Notes: generated by a model not told the origin, from the sequence alone. Positions 15,477-25,276 are shown, counted from the first letter of the stretch. The stretch: 64,000 nucleotides of DNA from Cellulophaga omnivescoria (GCF_001999725.1 NZ_MDDP01000010.1:434001-498000); one strand, 5' to 3'. Translations and numbers: made by a program.

Positions 15477-17669
15477 ATGAAGTTAAAAAAGCACATACTA
15501 TTTTTATTGTTGTTTGTAACAGCAATTGCTTTTTCTCAGGTAAATACTGGCAAAAAACTAACTATAAAAGGCACGGTAAAAACTAAAGAAAAAAGAAACC
15601 CTATTTCTGGTGTAGAGGTGTCTGCAACCAGTGGCAGTGTTGTATATACAGATGCTTTTGGAGCCTACCGCATAAAAGCAGAAGTTGGAGATTATTTACT
15701 GTTTAAAAGTCTTGATTTTGAGACCGTAGAATATCGTATAAAAGATGACGAGGATGTAGACGTTTTAGTAGAAGGTTTAGATGAAGATGTGCAACTAAGC
15801 AAAAGTGCTTTGCATAAAATATACATAGACTCTGCCAAGCAATTTAAAAAAACAGATATAGGTAAAAGTATAGACTATATTAGGCTTTCTTTAGAGCAAT
15901 TAGGAAAAAGAGGTAATAACAAAGACCGTGCAATGTCTTTTTTATTATTAGGTGAAATTTATGAATACCATAAGCAGTATGATTTGGCCGTGGAGAATTA
16001 CTCAGAATCTTTAACTTATAATACAATTAGTGATTCTCAATTAAAATTAGCAAATGCTTACTTATTAAATAAAAATTATAATAAGGCTCAAGTGCTGTAT
16101 GCTAAATTATTAGAGAACAATAAGCTGTCCGTTTATCAAAAAATAGTAATATATGAGGGTTTGGGTGATGCTTACAAAAGTTTAAAAAATACCAAGCAAG
16201 CAGTAGAAAACTATACAAAAGGATTAAAAATAGCCCAAAAAGAACTGGTAAAACCTAAAATTACAGATTTAAATACTAAAATAGCAGAGGCTTATGGTGA
16301 TGCAAACCAGACCGAAGAGGCTGTAGGTTATTTTAAAAATTCTTTAAAATCTGCCGAGTCAGAAGCACCAGAGCGCGCACTAGAAATTAGTGAAAAGGCA
16401 GCAGATTTTTATAATAAAAATAGTTTGTATAATGAGGAAATGAAATTGCGCCAACAAAGTTTGGAAGATATACAACTCCTAGAAAACTCTGCTAAGAAAA
16501 AAACAGTTGCAAGAAGTGCTACATTAGATAAAGTTGAAGTGCCTATAACTAGGCAGCGTATTAACTATAAAATTGCCAATAATTTAATTGTACAAGATAA
16601 GTTAGACGAGGCAATCCCATATTTAGAAGAAAGTATATATGAGGCAGCCATTGAAGATGATTTTGTAGTGCAAAAGGACGCAACACGTAAGTTATCGGAG
16701 GTGTATGATGATAAGGGAGATTATGCTAGAGCTTTAGAAACCTATAAAAAATATGCAGCTGTTGCAGATACTTTATATGCCCGTAAAGAGCAAGAAATAT
16801 CTAGAGCAGAACGCTTAAGCAAACAAATAGCAGAAAAACAAAATCGTATTACTGGTTTAGAAAAAGATAAAGAATTGTACGAGAGTAAATCTAGCTTAGC
16901 GCAAACGAAACAAGATTTAGATACAACAACATCTACTAAACAAAAAATATTAATTTATGCTTTAGTTTTAGGAATGTTTTTATTGGGTGTTGCAGCTTTC
17001 TTCTTTTACAGAAGTAACAAGCAGCAAAAGTTAGCTAACAACCTTTTGGCCTTAAAGTCATTGCGGTCACAAATGAATCCCCATTTTATTTTTAATGCTT
17101 TAAACTCTGTAAACAACTACATTTCTAAAAATGATGAGCGTAGTGCTAATCGTTTTTTAAGTGAATTCTCAACCTTAATGCGTGCCGTTTTAGAAAACTC
17201 TGAAGAAGATTTTATACCCTTAACAAAAGAATTAGAGTTGCTAGAGTTGTATGTGAAATTAGAGCATTCTCGGTTTCCAGATAAATTTAATTACTCCATA
17301 ACAACAGATCCAAATATAGATGTTGCTGCATTTAAAATTCCGCCTATGTTGCTACAACCTTATATAGAAAACGCCATTTGGCACGGCTTGCGTTACAAAA
17401 ACGAATTAGGATATTTAAACATCAACCTAAAACAAAAAAATAAAGAGGCCATAGAAATTACTATAGAGGATAATGGTATTGGTAGAAAAAAATCTGCCGA
17501 GTTAAAAACACAAAATCAAAAAAAGCAACGCTCCAAAGGAATGGGTAATATTAAAAAAAGAGTTGCTATTTTAAATAGTATGTATAAAGATAAAGTAGCT
17601 GTTGTAATTACAGATTTAACTAGTAATGGCATAGGAACAAAAGTTACATTAACCTTAAAAAAGGACTAA
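15477..17669 (+). CDS. TPR sensor histidine kinase (LytS/His_kinase type) with carboxypeptidase-like regulatory domain
   Basis: A 730-residue membrane sensor kinase. Domains in order: signal peptide (1-20); a CarboxypepD_reg-like beta-sandwich (about 26-100, LTIKGTVKTKEKRNPISGVEV); tetratricopeptide repeats (about 115-440); coiled coil (about 440-490); one membrane helix (about 495-515); and a LytS-type kinase core. The phospho-acceptor is H536 in MNPHFIFNALNS, and ATP-binding motifs are PPMLLQPYIENAIWHG and EDNGIGRKKS. It is followed after 28 bases by a LytTR response regulator, its evident partner. Confidence 0.92.
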   Translation: MKLKKHILFLLLFVTAIAFSQVNTGKKLTIKGTVKTKEKRNPISGVEVSATSGSVVYTDAFGAYRIKAEVGDYLLFKSLDFETVEYRIKDDEDVDVLVEGLDEDVQLSKSALHKIYIDSAKQFKKTDIGKSIDYIRLSLEQLGKRGNNKDRAMSFLLLGEIYEYHKQYDLAVENYSESLTYNTISDSQLKLANAYLLNKNYNKAQVLYAKLLENNKLSVYQKIVIYEGLGDAYKSLKNTKQAVENYTKGLKIAQKELVKPKITDLNTKIAEAYGDANQTEEAVGYFKNSLKSAESEAPERALEISEKAADFYNKNSLYNEEMKLRQQSLEDIQLLENSAKKKTVARSATLDKVEVPITRQRINYKIANNLIVQDKLDEAIPYLEESIYEAAIEDDFVVQKDATRKLSEVYDDKGDYARALETYKKYAAVADTLYARKEQEISRAERLSKQIAEKQNRITGLEKDKELYESKSSLAQTKQDLDTTTSTKQKILIYALVLGMFLLGVAAFFFYRSNKQQKLANNLLALKSLRSQMNPHFIFNALNSVNNYISKNDERSANRFLSEFSTLMRAVLENSEEDFIPLTKELELLELYVKLEHSRFPDKFNYSITTDPNIDVAAFKIPPMLLQPYIENAIWHGLRYKNELGYLNINLKQKNKEAIEITIEDNGIGRKKSAELKTQNQKKQRSKGMGNIKKRVAILNSMYKDKVAVVITDLTSNGIGTKVTLTLKKD

Positions 17670-17697
17670 TAGTAGTCTTGTATTAAAAATAAGGAAT

Positions 17698-18429
17698 ATG
17701 AAATTAAATGCAATAATTGTTGAAGACGAAGCTAATAGTAGAGAAATTTTAACTAACTACTTAACTAAATATTGTCCATCTGTAAACTTGTTAGGAGAAG
17801 CTTCATCTATAAAACAAGGTTTAGAGTTAATTAAGAAACACCAACCCGATTTAATTTTTTTAGATGTAGAAATGCCTTTTGGTAATGCTTTTGATTTGCT
17901 AGACCAGGTGCCAAACAGAACTTTTGAAACCGTTTTTGTTACTGCCTATAATCAATATGCTATGGAGGCTTTAAACAGCCACGCCGCATATTATTTAATG
18001 AAACCCATTAATATAGATGAACTAATTAAGGCCGTAGATTATGTAGGTGAAATTAGAAGCAAGGAAAATGCTTTAGAAGACCAAATTTTACAACCAAAAA
18101 CAAATAAAATAGACGGTAAAATAACACTGCCACAACAAGATGGTTTTCAGGTTTTAAATGTTGCTGATATTCTTTTTTGCAAGGCAGATGATAATTATAC
18201 TGAAATTTACCTAGAGAATAAAAAGATATTAGTGAGCAAAACACTAAAGTATTTTGAAGAAGCAATGGAAGATTTTCCGTTTGCACGCATCCATAAATCT
18301 TACCTTGTTAACGTAAATGCAATAACTAAATATAAGAAAGGTAAAGGCGGTAGTGTAGTTTTGCATAATGGCAAAGAGTTGCTGGTTTCTGCATCAAAAA
18401 AGAAAATACTTTTATCTTATTTTGAATAA
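17698..18429 (+). CDS. LytTR-family response regulator
   Basis: A 243-residue transcription factor with an N-terminal receiver domain (1-120; acidic EDE near residue 10 and phospho-acceptor D56 in IFLDVEMPF) and a C-terminal LytTR DNA-binding domain (about 145-243, with CKADDNYTEIYLENKKILVSK split over the core strands and FARIHKSYLVN). It is coupled to the histidine kinase just upstream. The LytTR family binds direct or inverted repeats; targets cannot be told from this window. The next gene, a carbonic anhydrase homologue, follows after 21 bases and may be cotranscribed. Confidence 0.95.
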   Translation: MKLNAIIVEDEANSREILTNYLTKYCPSVNLLGEASSIKQGLELIKKHQPDLIFLDVEMPFGNAFDLLDQVPNRTFETVFVTAYNQYAMEALNSHAAYYLMKPINIDELIKAVDYVGEIRSKENALEDQILQPKTNKIDGKITLPQQDGFQVLNVADILFCKADDNYTEIYLENKKILVSKTLKYFEEAMEDFPFARIHKSYLVNVNAITKYKKGKGGSVVLHNGKELLVSASKKKILLSYFE

Positions 18430-18450
18430 AATAAAAAAACAAACTGATAT

Positions 18451-18969
18451 ATGATAGTTAAAGAAGTAAACGGGAAAGCACCTAAAATTGGGGAAGATTG
18501 TTTTATTGCAGAAAATGCAACTATTGTTGGTGATGTGGTAATGGGTAAACAATGTAGTGTTTGGTATAATGCTGTATTACGTGGTGATGTACATTTTATA
18601 AAAATGGGAGATAAAGTAAACGTACAAGACGGTGCAGTTGTACATTGTACTTACAAAAAGAGTCCTACTACAATTGGTAATAACGTCTCTATTGGTCACA
18701 ATGCAATTGTGCACGGTTGTACTATTAAAGATAATGTTTTAGTAGGTATGGGAAGTATTGTAATGGATGATTGTGTGGTAGAAAGTAATAGTATTATAGC
18801 CGCAGGTGCTGTGGTTACAAAAGGAACACATATCCCTTCTGGAACGGTATTTGCAGGTATGCCAGCAAAGAAGATAAAAGACATAAGCATAGAATTAAGC
18901 GAGGGTGAAGTAAACCGTATCGCTAATAATTACGTAACTTATTCTAGTTGGTTTAAGGACAAGGAATAA
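18451..18969 (+). CDS. Gamma carbonic anhydrase family protein (left-handed beta-helix)
   Basis: A 172-residue hexapeptide-repeat protein of the gamma carbonic anhydrase/YrdA family. The repeats run from about residue 12 to 145 (ENATIVGDVVMG, NVSIGHNAIVHGCTI, ESNSIIAAGAVVTKG). Histidines in GAVVHC, SIGHNAIVHG provide the three-residue zinc site seen in active enzymes. The C-terminal helix includes NRIANNYVTYSSWF. It should be a cytosolic trimer. Catalytic CO2 hydration is not certain, because many family members have no measured activity. It is close behind the LytTR gene and before fabD, which has its own promoter. Confidence 0.9.
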   Translation: MIVKEVNGKAPKIGEDCFIAENATIVGDVVMGKQCSVWYNAVLRGDVHFIKMGDKVNVQDGAVVHCTYKKSPTTIGNNVSIGHNAIVHGCTIKDNVLVGMGSIVMDDCVVESNSIIAAGAVVTKGTHIPSGTVFAGMPAKKIKDISIELSEGEVNRIANNYVTYSSWFKDKE

Positions 18970-19008
18970 ACTTTGGTAAAAGCAATATGCGTTCTACATA
19001 AGTTTACT

Positions 19009-19016
19009 TATTTTTG
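19009..19016 (+). promoter_or_regulatory. -7 element TATTTTTG before fabD
   Basis: Exact TAnnTTTG ending 24 bases before the fabD ATG at 19041. It lies downstream of the carbonic anhydrase stop, so fabD probably starts its own transcript. Confidence 0.5.
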
Positions 19017-19040
19017 TCAATCAACTTAAAAATAAAAAAA

Positions 19041-19925
19041 ATGAATGCATATATATTTCCTGGTCAAGGAGCACAGTTTGTAGGAATGGGGTTAGACCTT
19101 TATGAAAAGTACCCTTTGGCACAAGAATTATTTGAAAAAGCTAACGATATTTTAGGATTTCGTATCACAGACATTATGTTTGAAGGTACGCCAGAAGACT
19201 TAAAACAAACAAAAGTTACACAACCAGCTATATACTTACACTCTGTAATTATGAGTAAGGTTATGGGAGATGCTTTTAAACCAGATATGGTTGCTGGTCA
19301 CTCTTTAGGAGAGTTTTCTGCGTTAGTTGCAAATGGCACATTAACTTTTGAAGACGGTTTAAAATTAGTGTCTAAAAGAGCAATGGCAATGCAAAAAGCT
19401 TGTGAAATGCAATCTAGTACAATGGCAGCGGTATTAGGCTTAGAAGATGCTGTTGTAGAAAAAGTTTGTGAAGAGATTGATGGTGTTGTTGTTGCTGCAA
19501 ATTATAATTGCCCTGGTCAATTGGTTATTTCAGGAGAAGTAGAAGCAATAAACACAGCTTGCGAAAAGTTAAAAGAAGCAGGAGCTAGGAGAGCATTGTT
19601 ATTGCCAGTTGGTGGCGCATTTCATTCTCCATTAATGGAACCTGCCAGAGAAGAATTAGCTGCGGCAATAGAAAACACTATTTTTAGTGAGCCAAGTTGT
19701 CCAATTTACCAAAATGTACCTACTACAGCGGTAAAAAGTGCAGAAGAAATAAAAAAGAACTTAATATCACAATTAACAGCTCCTGTAAAATGGACACAAA
19801 GTGTACAAAATATGGTTGCAGATGGCGCAACTTTATTTACTGAGGTTGGTCCTGGTAAAGTTTTACAGGGATTGGTAAAAAAAATTAATAGAGCATCAGA
19901 AACTACTTCGGCAGAATTAGCTTAA
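19041..19925 (+). CDS. fabD: Malonyl-CoA:ACP transacylase FabD
   Basis: Transfers malonyl from coenzyme A to acyl carrier protein, supplying type II fatty acid synthesis in the cytosol. The N-terminus MNAYIFPGQGAQFVGMG fits the family and selects the ATG at 19041; an in-frame TTG at 19014 lies inside the promoter. The nucleophile is S88 in AGHSLGEFSAL, and H195 in GGAFHSPLM is the catalytic histidine. Length 294 is normal. It is a single gene here, not in a fab cluster. Confidence 0.96.
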   Translation: MNAYIFPGQGAQFVGMGLDLYEKYPLAQELFEKANDILGFRITDIMFEGTPEDLKQTKVTQPAIYLHSVIMSKVMGDAFKPDMVAGHSLGEFSALVANGTLTFEDGLKLVSKRAMAMQKACEMQSSTMAAVLGLEDAVVEKVCEEIDGVVVAANYNCPGQLVISGEVEAINTACEKLKEAGARRALLLPVGGAFHSPLMEPAREELAAAIENTIFSEPSCPIYQNVPTTAVKSAEEIKKNLISQLTAPVKWTQSVQNMVADGATLFTEVGPGKVLQGLVKKINRASETTSAELA

Positions 19926-19991
19926 ATACCTCAAAATAAATAAGTAAAGTTACTGGCAATAACTGTTACTGAGGGGTAAAATATGTCCTTT

Positions 19992-20010
19992 GTCGATTAT
20001 GTTTATCGAC
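19992..20010. repeat. Inverted repeat GTCGAT / ATCGAC upstream of the gliding operon
   Basis: Two 6-base arms (19992-19997 and 20005-20010) with a 7-base spacer lie 73 bases before the adhesin start. A sequence close to the -7 element (TAATATTG, 20026-20033) follows. There is no T run, so it is more likely an operator or 5' leader structure than a terminator. Confidence 0.4.
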
Positions 20011-20082
20011 GAATGGCATTTTGGTTAATATTGTAGTCTATATGTTATAAATTATAGTTGAGTAACACTATCTATAAAAAAA

Positions 20083-22332
20083 ATGAAAATTAAACTACTA
20101 GGCAATTTTATATGTATTACTAAACACAGGAGATTATGTCTTTTAGTGTTCTTCTTTTGTTTTAGTTTTTTAGCTATAGGACAACAAGTTTCTGTGCAGA
20201 GTATTACTAACGCAGAAGAAGCAGGGCAAGTACCTGGTAGGTTTAGGATCACCAGAACAGGAAATACATTTACGGGTTTGCGTGTAAATTTTACCGTTAC
20301 AGGTACAGCTACAAACGGAACAGATTATAGCTCAGTAGGAGGTGCTATTTTAATTCCTATTTTTAGTAGCAGTGCAGATTTAGATATAGATGGTATTGTA
20401 GATGATACTTTGATTGAAGGAGATGAAACTATAATTATAACAATTTCAGAAAACTCAAATTATACCATAAACCCTTTAGCGGGTTCCGCTAGAATAGCAA
20501 TTATAGATAATGAGCCAGTTTGTGCCACAACTCCTAATGCGCCGGAGTTTAGAACAGGAGAAGAAACTACTTTTTGTGATAGCTTTACTAAAGACTTAAA
20601 TGATTATGTATCTAGTGCTACACCTTCTGGTACTGTACTTACGTGGAGTAGTAGTGATGATTTGTTAGATGATTCTTCTTATTATGATAGTTCTATAATA
20701 GGATTTTCGGGAGAATTTTATGGTTTTTATTTAGATGAAGCTAACAATTGTGTTAGTCCGCCTTTAAAAATTACAATTGTTCAAAATAATAGTCCAACTG
20801 TTACTGGAACTTCTGCATCTAGGTGTGGAGAAGGTTCTGTAGCATTATCAGGAACCACTACAGACGGTACATTACGTTGGTATAATGCTGAAACAGGTGG
20901 TACATTAGTACACACAGGATTAAATTTTGACACTCCGTCTTTAACAACAACTACATCTTATTACGTAGAGGCAACAGCAAATGGTTGTACCTCTGCAAGG
21001 GTAGAGGTTATTGCTACTATAAATCAACAACCTTCTTCAGGTACTGGTACAGACGCTACGGCTTGTTCTTTGCCAGGTAATGGTAGAGTTACAGTGGTAA
21101 ATTTAGATGATCAATTAACAGGTGCAGATACTGGTGAGTGGACCTTAACTTCGCAACCTGCATCTAGTTCTATTACTATAGATGCAAATAGTGTAGATTT
21201 TGCAAATCAGCCACTAGGAGAATATCAGTTTACATATACAACTACTGGTTTTGTTACTCCCTGTGAAGCAGAAACAACTAATATAACTATTACGGTGTTA
21301 GATTGTGCTCCTACAGATACAGATTTGTCTGTAACAAAAACAGTAAACAGAGATGAGGTTTTTACTGGCGAAGATGTGGTTTTTACAATTACAGTAGAGA
21401 ACTTAACTGGTGATCCGGTAACTGATATAGAAGTTACAGATGTTTTAGATGCTACAACTGGTTTTGAGTATGTTTCTAATGTTGCTGAAATAGGCAGTTT
21501 TAATAGTGCAACAGGTATTTGGTCAATTGCAGAATTAGCAGCTGGTGAAAGTACCTCATTAGAAATTACAGCTACTGTTATAGATGGTGGTACACACATA
21601 AATACCGCAGAAATAACAAGTAGTAACCCTATAGATACAGAAACAACAAATAACCAGAGTTCTGTTACAGTAGGTATCAAACAAATAGATATGTCTGTTT
21701 CTAAAACTGTAAACAAAACTACAGCCACTGTAGGAGATGTAGTTGTGTTTACAATTACACTCACAAATGAGACAGATGGTTTAGTTACAGACATTAGCAT
21801 TACAGATCTTTTAAATAATACCAATGGTTTTACATACGTATCTAATACAGCTACAGCAGGTAATTATAATGCTACAAATGGTATATGGTTTTTAGATGAG
21901 GTTTTAGGGAATGAAACTCAGGTTCTAGAAATTACAGCTATGGTTTTAGAAGAAGGTACACACGTAAATACTGTAGAAATTACAGATTCTTTCCCTGTTG
22001 ATGAGGCTAATGTAGATAATAATATAGCATCTGTTGCCATAAGTATAGAGCCAAGAAGTAATGACGAGTGCGGATTTTTATTTAATCAGTTTTCTCCTAA
22101 TTCCGACGGTATAAACGATTTTCTTCGCATTAATTGTATAGAGACTTATCCAAATAATACTTTAACTATTTTTAATAGATTGGGTAGCGAGGTTTACAGC
22201 GCAACCAATTACCAAAACAATTGGGACGGTACTTGGAAAAAAGGGGACTTACCAAACGGAACTTACTTTTATGTTTTAGATTTGGCAGATGGTTCAGAAG
22301 TTAAAAAAGGATGGATTCAAATCATAAGATGA
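20083..22332 (+). CDS. Type IX secreted surface protein with Calx-beta, DUF11 repeats and CHU_C gliding C-terminal domain
   Basis: A 749-residue secreted protein. The signal region spans residues 1-34. A Calx-beta domain follows (about 36-147, with GTATNGTDYSSVGGAI and EGDETIIITISE), then Ig-like segments (about 150-415), two DUF11 repeats (about 417-535 and 536-660, starting DLSVTKTVN and DMSVSKTVN) and a C-terminal CHU_C/type B sorting domain (about 663-749, FSPNSDGINDFLRI to GWIQIIR). Type B cargo needs a neighbouring PorP/SprF protein, and exactly such a gene overlaps its stop. Likely a surface adhesin. Confidence 0.92.
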   Translation: MKIKLLGNFICITKHRRLCLLVFFFCFSFLAIGQQVSVQSITNAEEAGQVPGRFRITRTGNTFTGLRVNFTVTGTATNGTDYSSVGGAILIPIFSSSADLDIDGIVDDTLIEGDETIIITISENSNYTINPLAGSARIAIIDNEPVCATTPNAPEFRTGEETTFCDSFTKDLNDYVSSATPSGTVLTWSSSDDLLDDSSYYDSSIIGFSGEFYGFYLDEANNCVSPPLKITIVQNNSPTVTGTSASRCGEGSVALSGTTTDGTLRWYNAETGGTLVHTGLNFDTPSLTTTTSYYVEATANGCTSARVEVIATINQQPSSGTGTDATACSLPGNGRVTVVNLDDQLTGADTGEWTLTSQPASSSITIDANSVDFANQPLGEYQFTYTTTGFVTPCEAETTNITITVLDCAPTDTDLSVTKTVNRDEVFTGEDVVFTITVENLTGDPVTDIEVTDVLDATTGFEYVSNVAEIGSFNSATGIWSIAELAAGESTSLEITATVIDGGTHINTAEITSSNPIDTETTNNQSSVTVGIKQIDMSVSKTVNKTTATVGDVVVFTITLTNETDGLVTDISITDLLNNTNGFTYVSNTATAGNYNATNGIWFLDEVLGNETQVLEITAMVLEEGTHVNTVEITDSFPVDEANVDNNIASVAISIEPRSNDECGFLFNQFSPNSDGINDFLRINCIETYPNNTLTIFNRLGSEVYSATNYQNNWDGTWKKGDLPNGTYFYVLDLADGSEVKKGWIQIIR

Positions 22333-23318
22333 TACAAAAACAAATGAAAAAATCCCTTCAGATATATAAATACATAGGCTTACTAATAGTATTTTTTGTT
22401 AACGCAAATTTACACGCTCAAAAAGAGCCTCAGTATACACAGTATATGTACAATATAGGCAGCTTTAACCCTGCTTATGTTGGTAGTGTAGAGGATCCAG
22501 AAATTATAAGTTTGTATAGAACCCAATGGGTTGGTGTTCCTGGTGCACCTACCACAATACGCTTAGGAGCAAATATTCCTTTTTCTAATGAAAAAACAGG
22601 ACTTGGTTTTAATGCATATTCAGACAAGTTAGGGCCAATGAGTCAGTCTTTAATAAATATATCATATTCCTATCAAGTAAAATTATCAGACAATGTAAAA
22701 TGGTCTTTTGGTATAAATGCAGGAGCCTCAATTTTGGATATCGATTTTACAAAAGGAGATTTTGAATATGAGAATGAACCAGCAATACAAGATACACAGT
22801 ACAATGAGTTTTACCCAATTATTGGCGCAGGTACATTTGTATATGCAGACAATTGGTATTTAGGGCTTTCTGTGCCTAACTTGCTAACAAGTACGCTGTA
22901 TAATGATGAGGTTGCTGTTATTGAAGAAGATAAAACTCAGGTTAACTTTATTGGTGGTGTTGTTTTTAATTTAAGTGATGAACTAAAGTTTAAACCAGCA
23001 TTTTTGGTAAATTATATTACCGATTCTCCTTTAAACGTAAACTTATCTACTAATTTTTTAATTAGTGATTTGGTAACCGTAGGTGCATCATATAGGTTTA
23101 ATAATGCGGTAAGTGGTTTAGCAGGTTTTCAAGTGTCTAACTCTATTTATGTAGGCTATTCTTATGATTATTCTACAAATGCATTTAAGAACTATAATGA
23201 TGGTTCTCACGAGGTTATTTTAAAGTTTTATTTAGGTAGATCTGGAGGAGTAAAAAGAAACAAAGGTCCAAAAGACAATAAAAAGCCTAAACAAATAGAT
23301 ACACCAAGATTCTTTTAA
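22329..23318 (+). CDS. PorP/SprF family type IX secretion membrane protein
   Basis: Outer-membrane beta-barrel of about 329 residues with signal peptide ending ANLHAQ. The motif EPQYTQYMYNIGSFNPAYVG is typical of PorP/SprF. Family members bind and help secrete type B cargo such as SprB. The ATG at 22329 overlaps the upstream stop as ATGA; an ATG at 22344 is equally plausible and gives a shorter signal peptide. An ATG at 22311 would extend into the adhesin gene. Together with the upstream CHU_C adhesin and downstream OmpA gene it makes the common three-gene flavobacterial unit. Confidence 0.9.
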   Translation: MIQKQMKKSLQIYKYIGLLIVFFVNANLHAQKEPQYTQYMYNIGSFNPAYVGSVEDPEIISLYRTQWVGVPGAPTTIRLGANIPFSNEKTGLGFNAYSDKLGPMSQSLINISYSYQVKLSDNVKWSFGINAGASILDIDFTKGDFEYENEPAIQDTQYNEFYPIIGAGTFVYADNWYLGLSVPNLLTSTLYNDEVAVIEEDKTQVNFIGGVVFNLSDELKFKPAFLVNYITDSPLNVNLSTNFLISDLVTVGASYRFNNAVSGLAGFQVSNSIYVGYSYDYSTNAFKNYNDGSHEVILKFYLGRSGGVKRNKGPKDNKKPKQIDTPRFF

Positions 23319-23328
23319 TACAAACAAT

Positions 23329-25260
23329 ATGAAATTTAAACTTAGCTTTTTACTTTTAAATTTAGTTGTACTATCTGTTTGTGCTCAAAATTTAAAATCG
23401 GCAGGAGATCGTTATTTTTTTCAGTATAAATATGAGCTAGCAGTTAAAGAATATGAAAAAGAAAGTAAAGAAACTGTACTTACTACGCAACAGTTTTTAA
23501 ACTACGCAGAGGCATATTTTAATACAAAACAGTTCCAAAAAGCTTGGGATACTTATAAATTGATATTGGAAAGTGATGCCATTGTGTCTCCCTTTCATTA
23601 CAACAAAATGCTACGTAGCTTATATGCAATTTCTGGCAAAGATGAAATGAATAAGTATTTAGAAAACGATACTATTTTAAAAGAAGCATCTTGGGCAGAA
23701 AATGCAAAGTTTAATTTTGATATTGAAAATAAAAAAGACGTAGTACTACCTAACTATACTATTTTTAATGTTAAAGGTAATAGTATTGCGGCAGACTTCT
23801 CCCCATCATTTTACAAAGATAAATTACTTTTTACTAGTGATAGGGTGCTTACTACAACTAAGAAAAAAAAGAAAAAGGAAGAGAGAATATATTTAGATAT
23901 TTATGAAAGTGAAATAGAGAACGATGGAGATATTACCAATGTAAAACCATTTGATAATATTCCTAAAGCTAACTTTCATGAAGCAACACCATACTATTCA
24001 GCTAGCTTAGATAAGTTATTTTATGTGCTTTCTAATGAAAAAGATGGCGCAATGTTATACGATGAAAAAGGTAAAAATGCACTGTCTATAGCAGAAGTAG
24101 ACCGTAAAAATAGGTTTAATTTTATACTTAAGCACTTAAGTACTAGTTTTTATTATCCTTTTTACGATGCAAATTCTCAGCGTTTATATTTTGCTGCTAA
24201 TTTTGAAGATAGTAGCTATGGTGGTACAGATATTTATTATGTAAATACCAGTAACGGACAAATTATGTCTGCGCCAATAAACTTAGGACCAAGGGTTAAT
24301 ACTCCTGGAAATGAAATTTCTCCTTTTGTTTTTGAAAATGGATTGTATTTTTCTTCTGATGTTTTTTATGGCTATGGCGGTATGGATATTTACAAGTCTA
24401 ATTTAAAGGCAGATGGCAGTGCAGGTGTGCCAATAAATTTAGGAAAAGGTATTAACTCAGTTAAAGACGACTTTGGTTTTATTGTAAAAAATAATACTAC
24501 TGGTGGTTTAGAAGGTTATTTTTCGTCTAATAGAGATGGAGGTAAAGGTAAAGATGATATTTATGGTTTTACAGTTGCAGAAAAGCCTAAACTAAACACC
24601 ATTTTATTACAAGGAAAGACTTTAAATCCGTTAACTAATATTAGGGTTGCCAATGTAATTATAAAGGTGTTAGACCAAAACAACAAAGTTATAAAGGAAC
24701 TAGAGTCTGCGGATGACGGTTCTTACGAAATAGAAGTGCCTTGGCAAGAAAAAATTACAGTAATAGCCTCAAAAAAGAAATACTCTTTATTTAGACAGTT
24801 TTATACAGCAGAAGATTTAAAAGATAAAAAACAGACCCCTATTTATTTAGATTTTGCCGATGATTTTGTTGTAGAAAAAGAAGGAAAAACAATGCTTAAG
24901 TTAAATAAGTTTGTGTTTAAAACCAAAAGCAGTAAACTTACACCAGACATTATAAAAGAGTTAGATAAGGCAATAACAATAATTAAAAAGTTCCCAGAGT
25001 TTAACCTTCAAATAGAATCGCATACAGATAGTAAGGGAGGTTCTTCTTCTAATTTTAGAGTCTCACAAGCTCGCGCAGACAATATAAAAAACTACTTGTT
25101 AAGTAATGGTGTACCTTCTAAAAATATTTTATACACCATTGGTTACGGAGAAGATCACGTACTAAACAAATGTGTAAATGGTGTGTATTGTATAGACTAC
25201 TTTCACGCAGAAAACCGTAGGTGCAACATTGTTGTTTTAAATTATAAAGAGCTGTATTAA
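23329..25260 (+). CDS. OmpA family protein with TPR/PD40 and peptidoglycan-binding C-terminus
   Basis: A 643-residue envelope protein: signal peptide (1-19), TPR-like helices (about 20-120), a beta-propeller built from PD40-type repeats (about 150-420; YYSASLDKLFYVLS, DANSQRLYFAANFED, FSSNRDGGKGKDDIYGF), a carboxypeptidase-regulatory-like sandwich (about 425-505) and an OmpA peptidoglycan-binding domain (about 525-643; IESHTDSKGG, SQARADNIKNYLLSNGV). Such proteins anchor PorP/SprF complexes to the cell wall. It begins 10 bases after the PorP gene. Its stop codon lies in the loop of its own terminator. Confidence 0.93.
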   Translation: MKFKLSFLLLNLVVLSVCAQNLKSAGDRYFFQYKYELAVKEYEKESKETVLTTQQFLNYAEAYFNTKQFQKAWDTYKLILESDAIVSPFHYNKMLRSLYAISGKDEMNKYLENDTILKEASWAENAKFNFDIENKKDVVLPNYTIFNVKGNSIAADFSPSFYKDKLLFTSDRVLTTTKKKKKKEERIYLDIYESEIENDGDITNVKPFDNIPKANFHEATPYYSASLDKLFYVLSNEKDGAMLYDEKGKNALSIAEVDRKNRFNFILKHLSTSFYYPFYDANSQRLYFAANFEDSSYGGTDIYYVNTSNGQIMSAPINLGPRVNTPGNEISPFVFENGLYFSSDVFYGYGGMDIYKSNLKADGSAGVPINLGKGINSVKDDFGFIVKNNTTGGLEGYFSSNRDGGKGKDDIYGFTVAEKPKLNTILLQGKTLNPLTNIRVANVIIKVLDQNNKVIKELESADDGSYEIEVPWQEKITVIASKKKYSLFRQFYTAEDLKDKKQTPIYLDFADDFVVEKEGKTMLKLNKFVFKTKSSKLTPDIIKELDKAITIIKKFPEFNLQIESHTDSKGGSSSNFRVSQARADNIKNYLLSNGVPSKNILYTIGYGEDHVLNKCVNGVYCIDYFHAENRRCNIVVLNYKELY

Positions 25261-25276
25261 TACAGCTCTTTTTTTG
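25246..25276 (+). terminator. Terminator with the ompA-like stop codon in its loop
   Basis: Perfect 11-bp stem (25246-25256 with 25261-25271), tetraloop TTAA containing most of the stop codon 25258-25260, then a run of T. The left arm is coding (codons for KEL). Confidence 0.9.

Noticed and set aside
21225-21824. Long minus-strand frame of 199 codons inside the adhesin gene
   Set aside because: It is a Val/Ser/Thr-rich shadow of the DUF11 repeats on the plus strand, with no promoter or family match.
20083-22332. DUF11 repeats as a recent DNA duplication
   Set aside because: The two repeats are similar in protein pattern but too diverged at base level to be a recent duplication.
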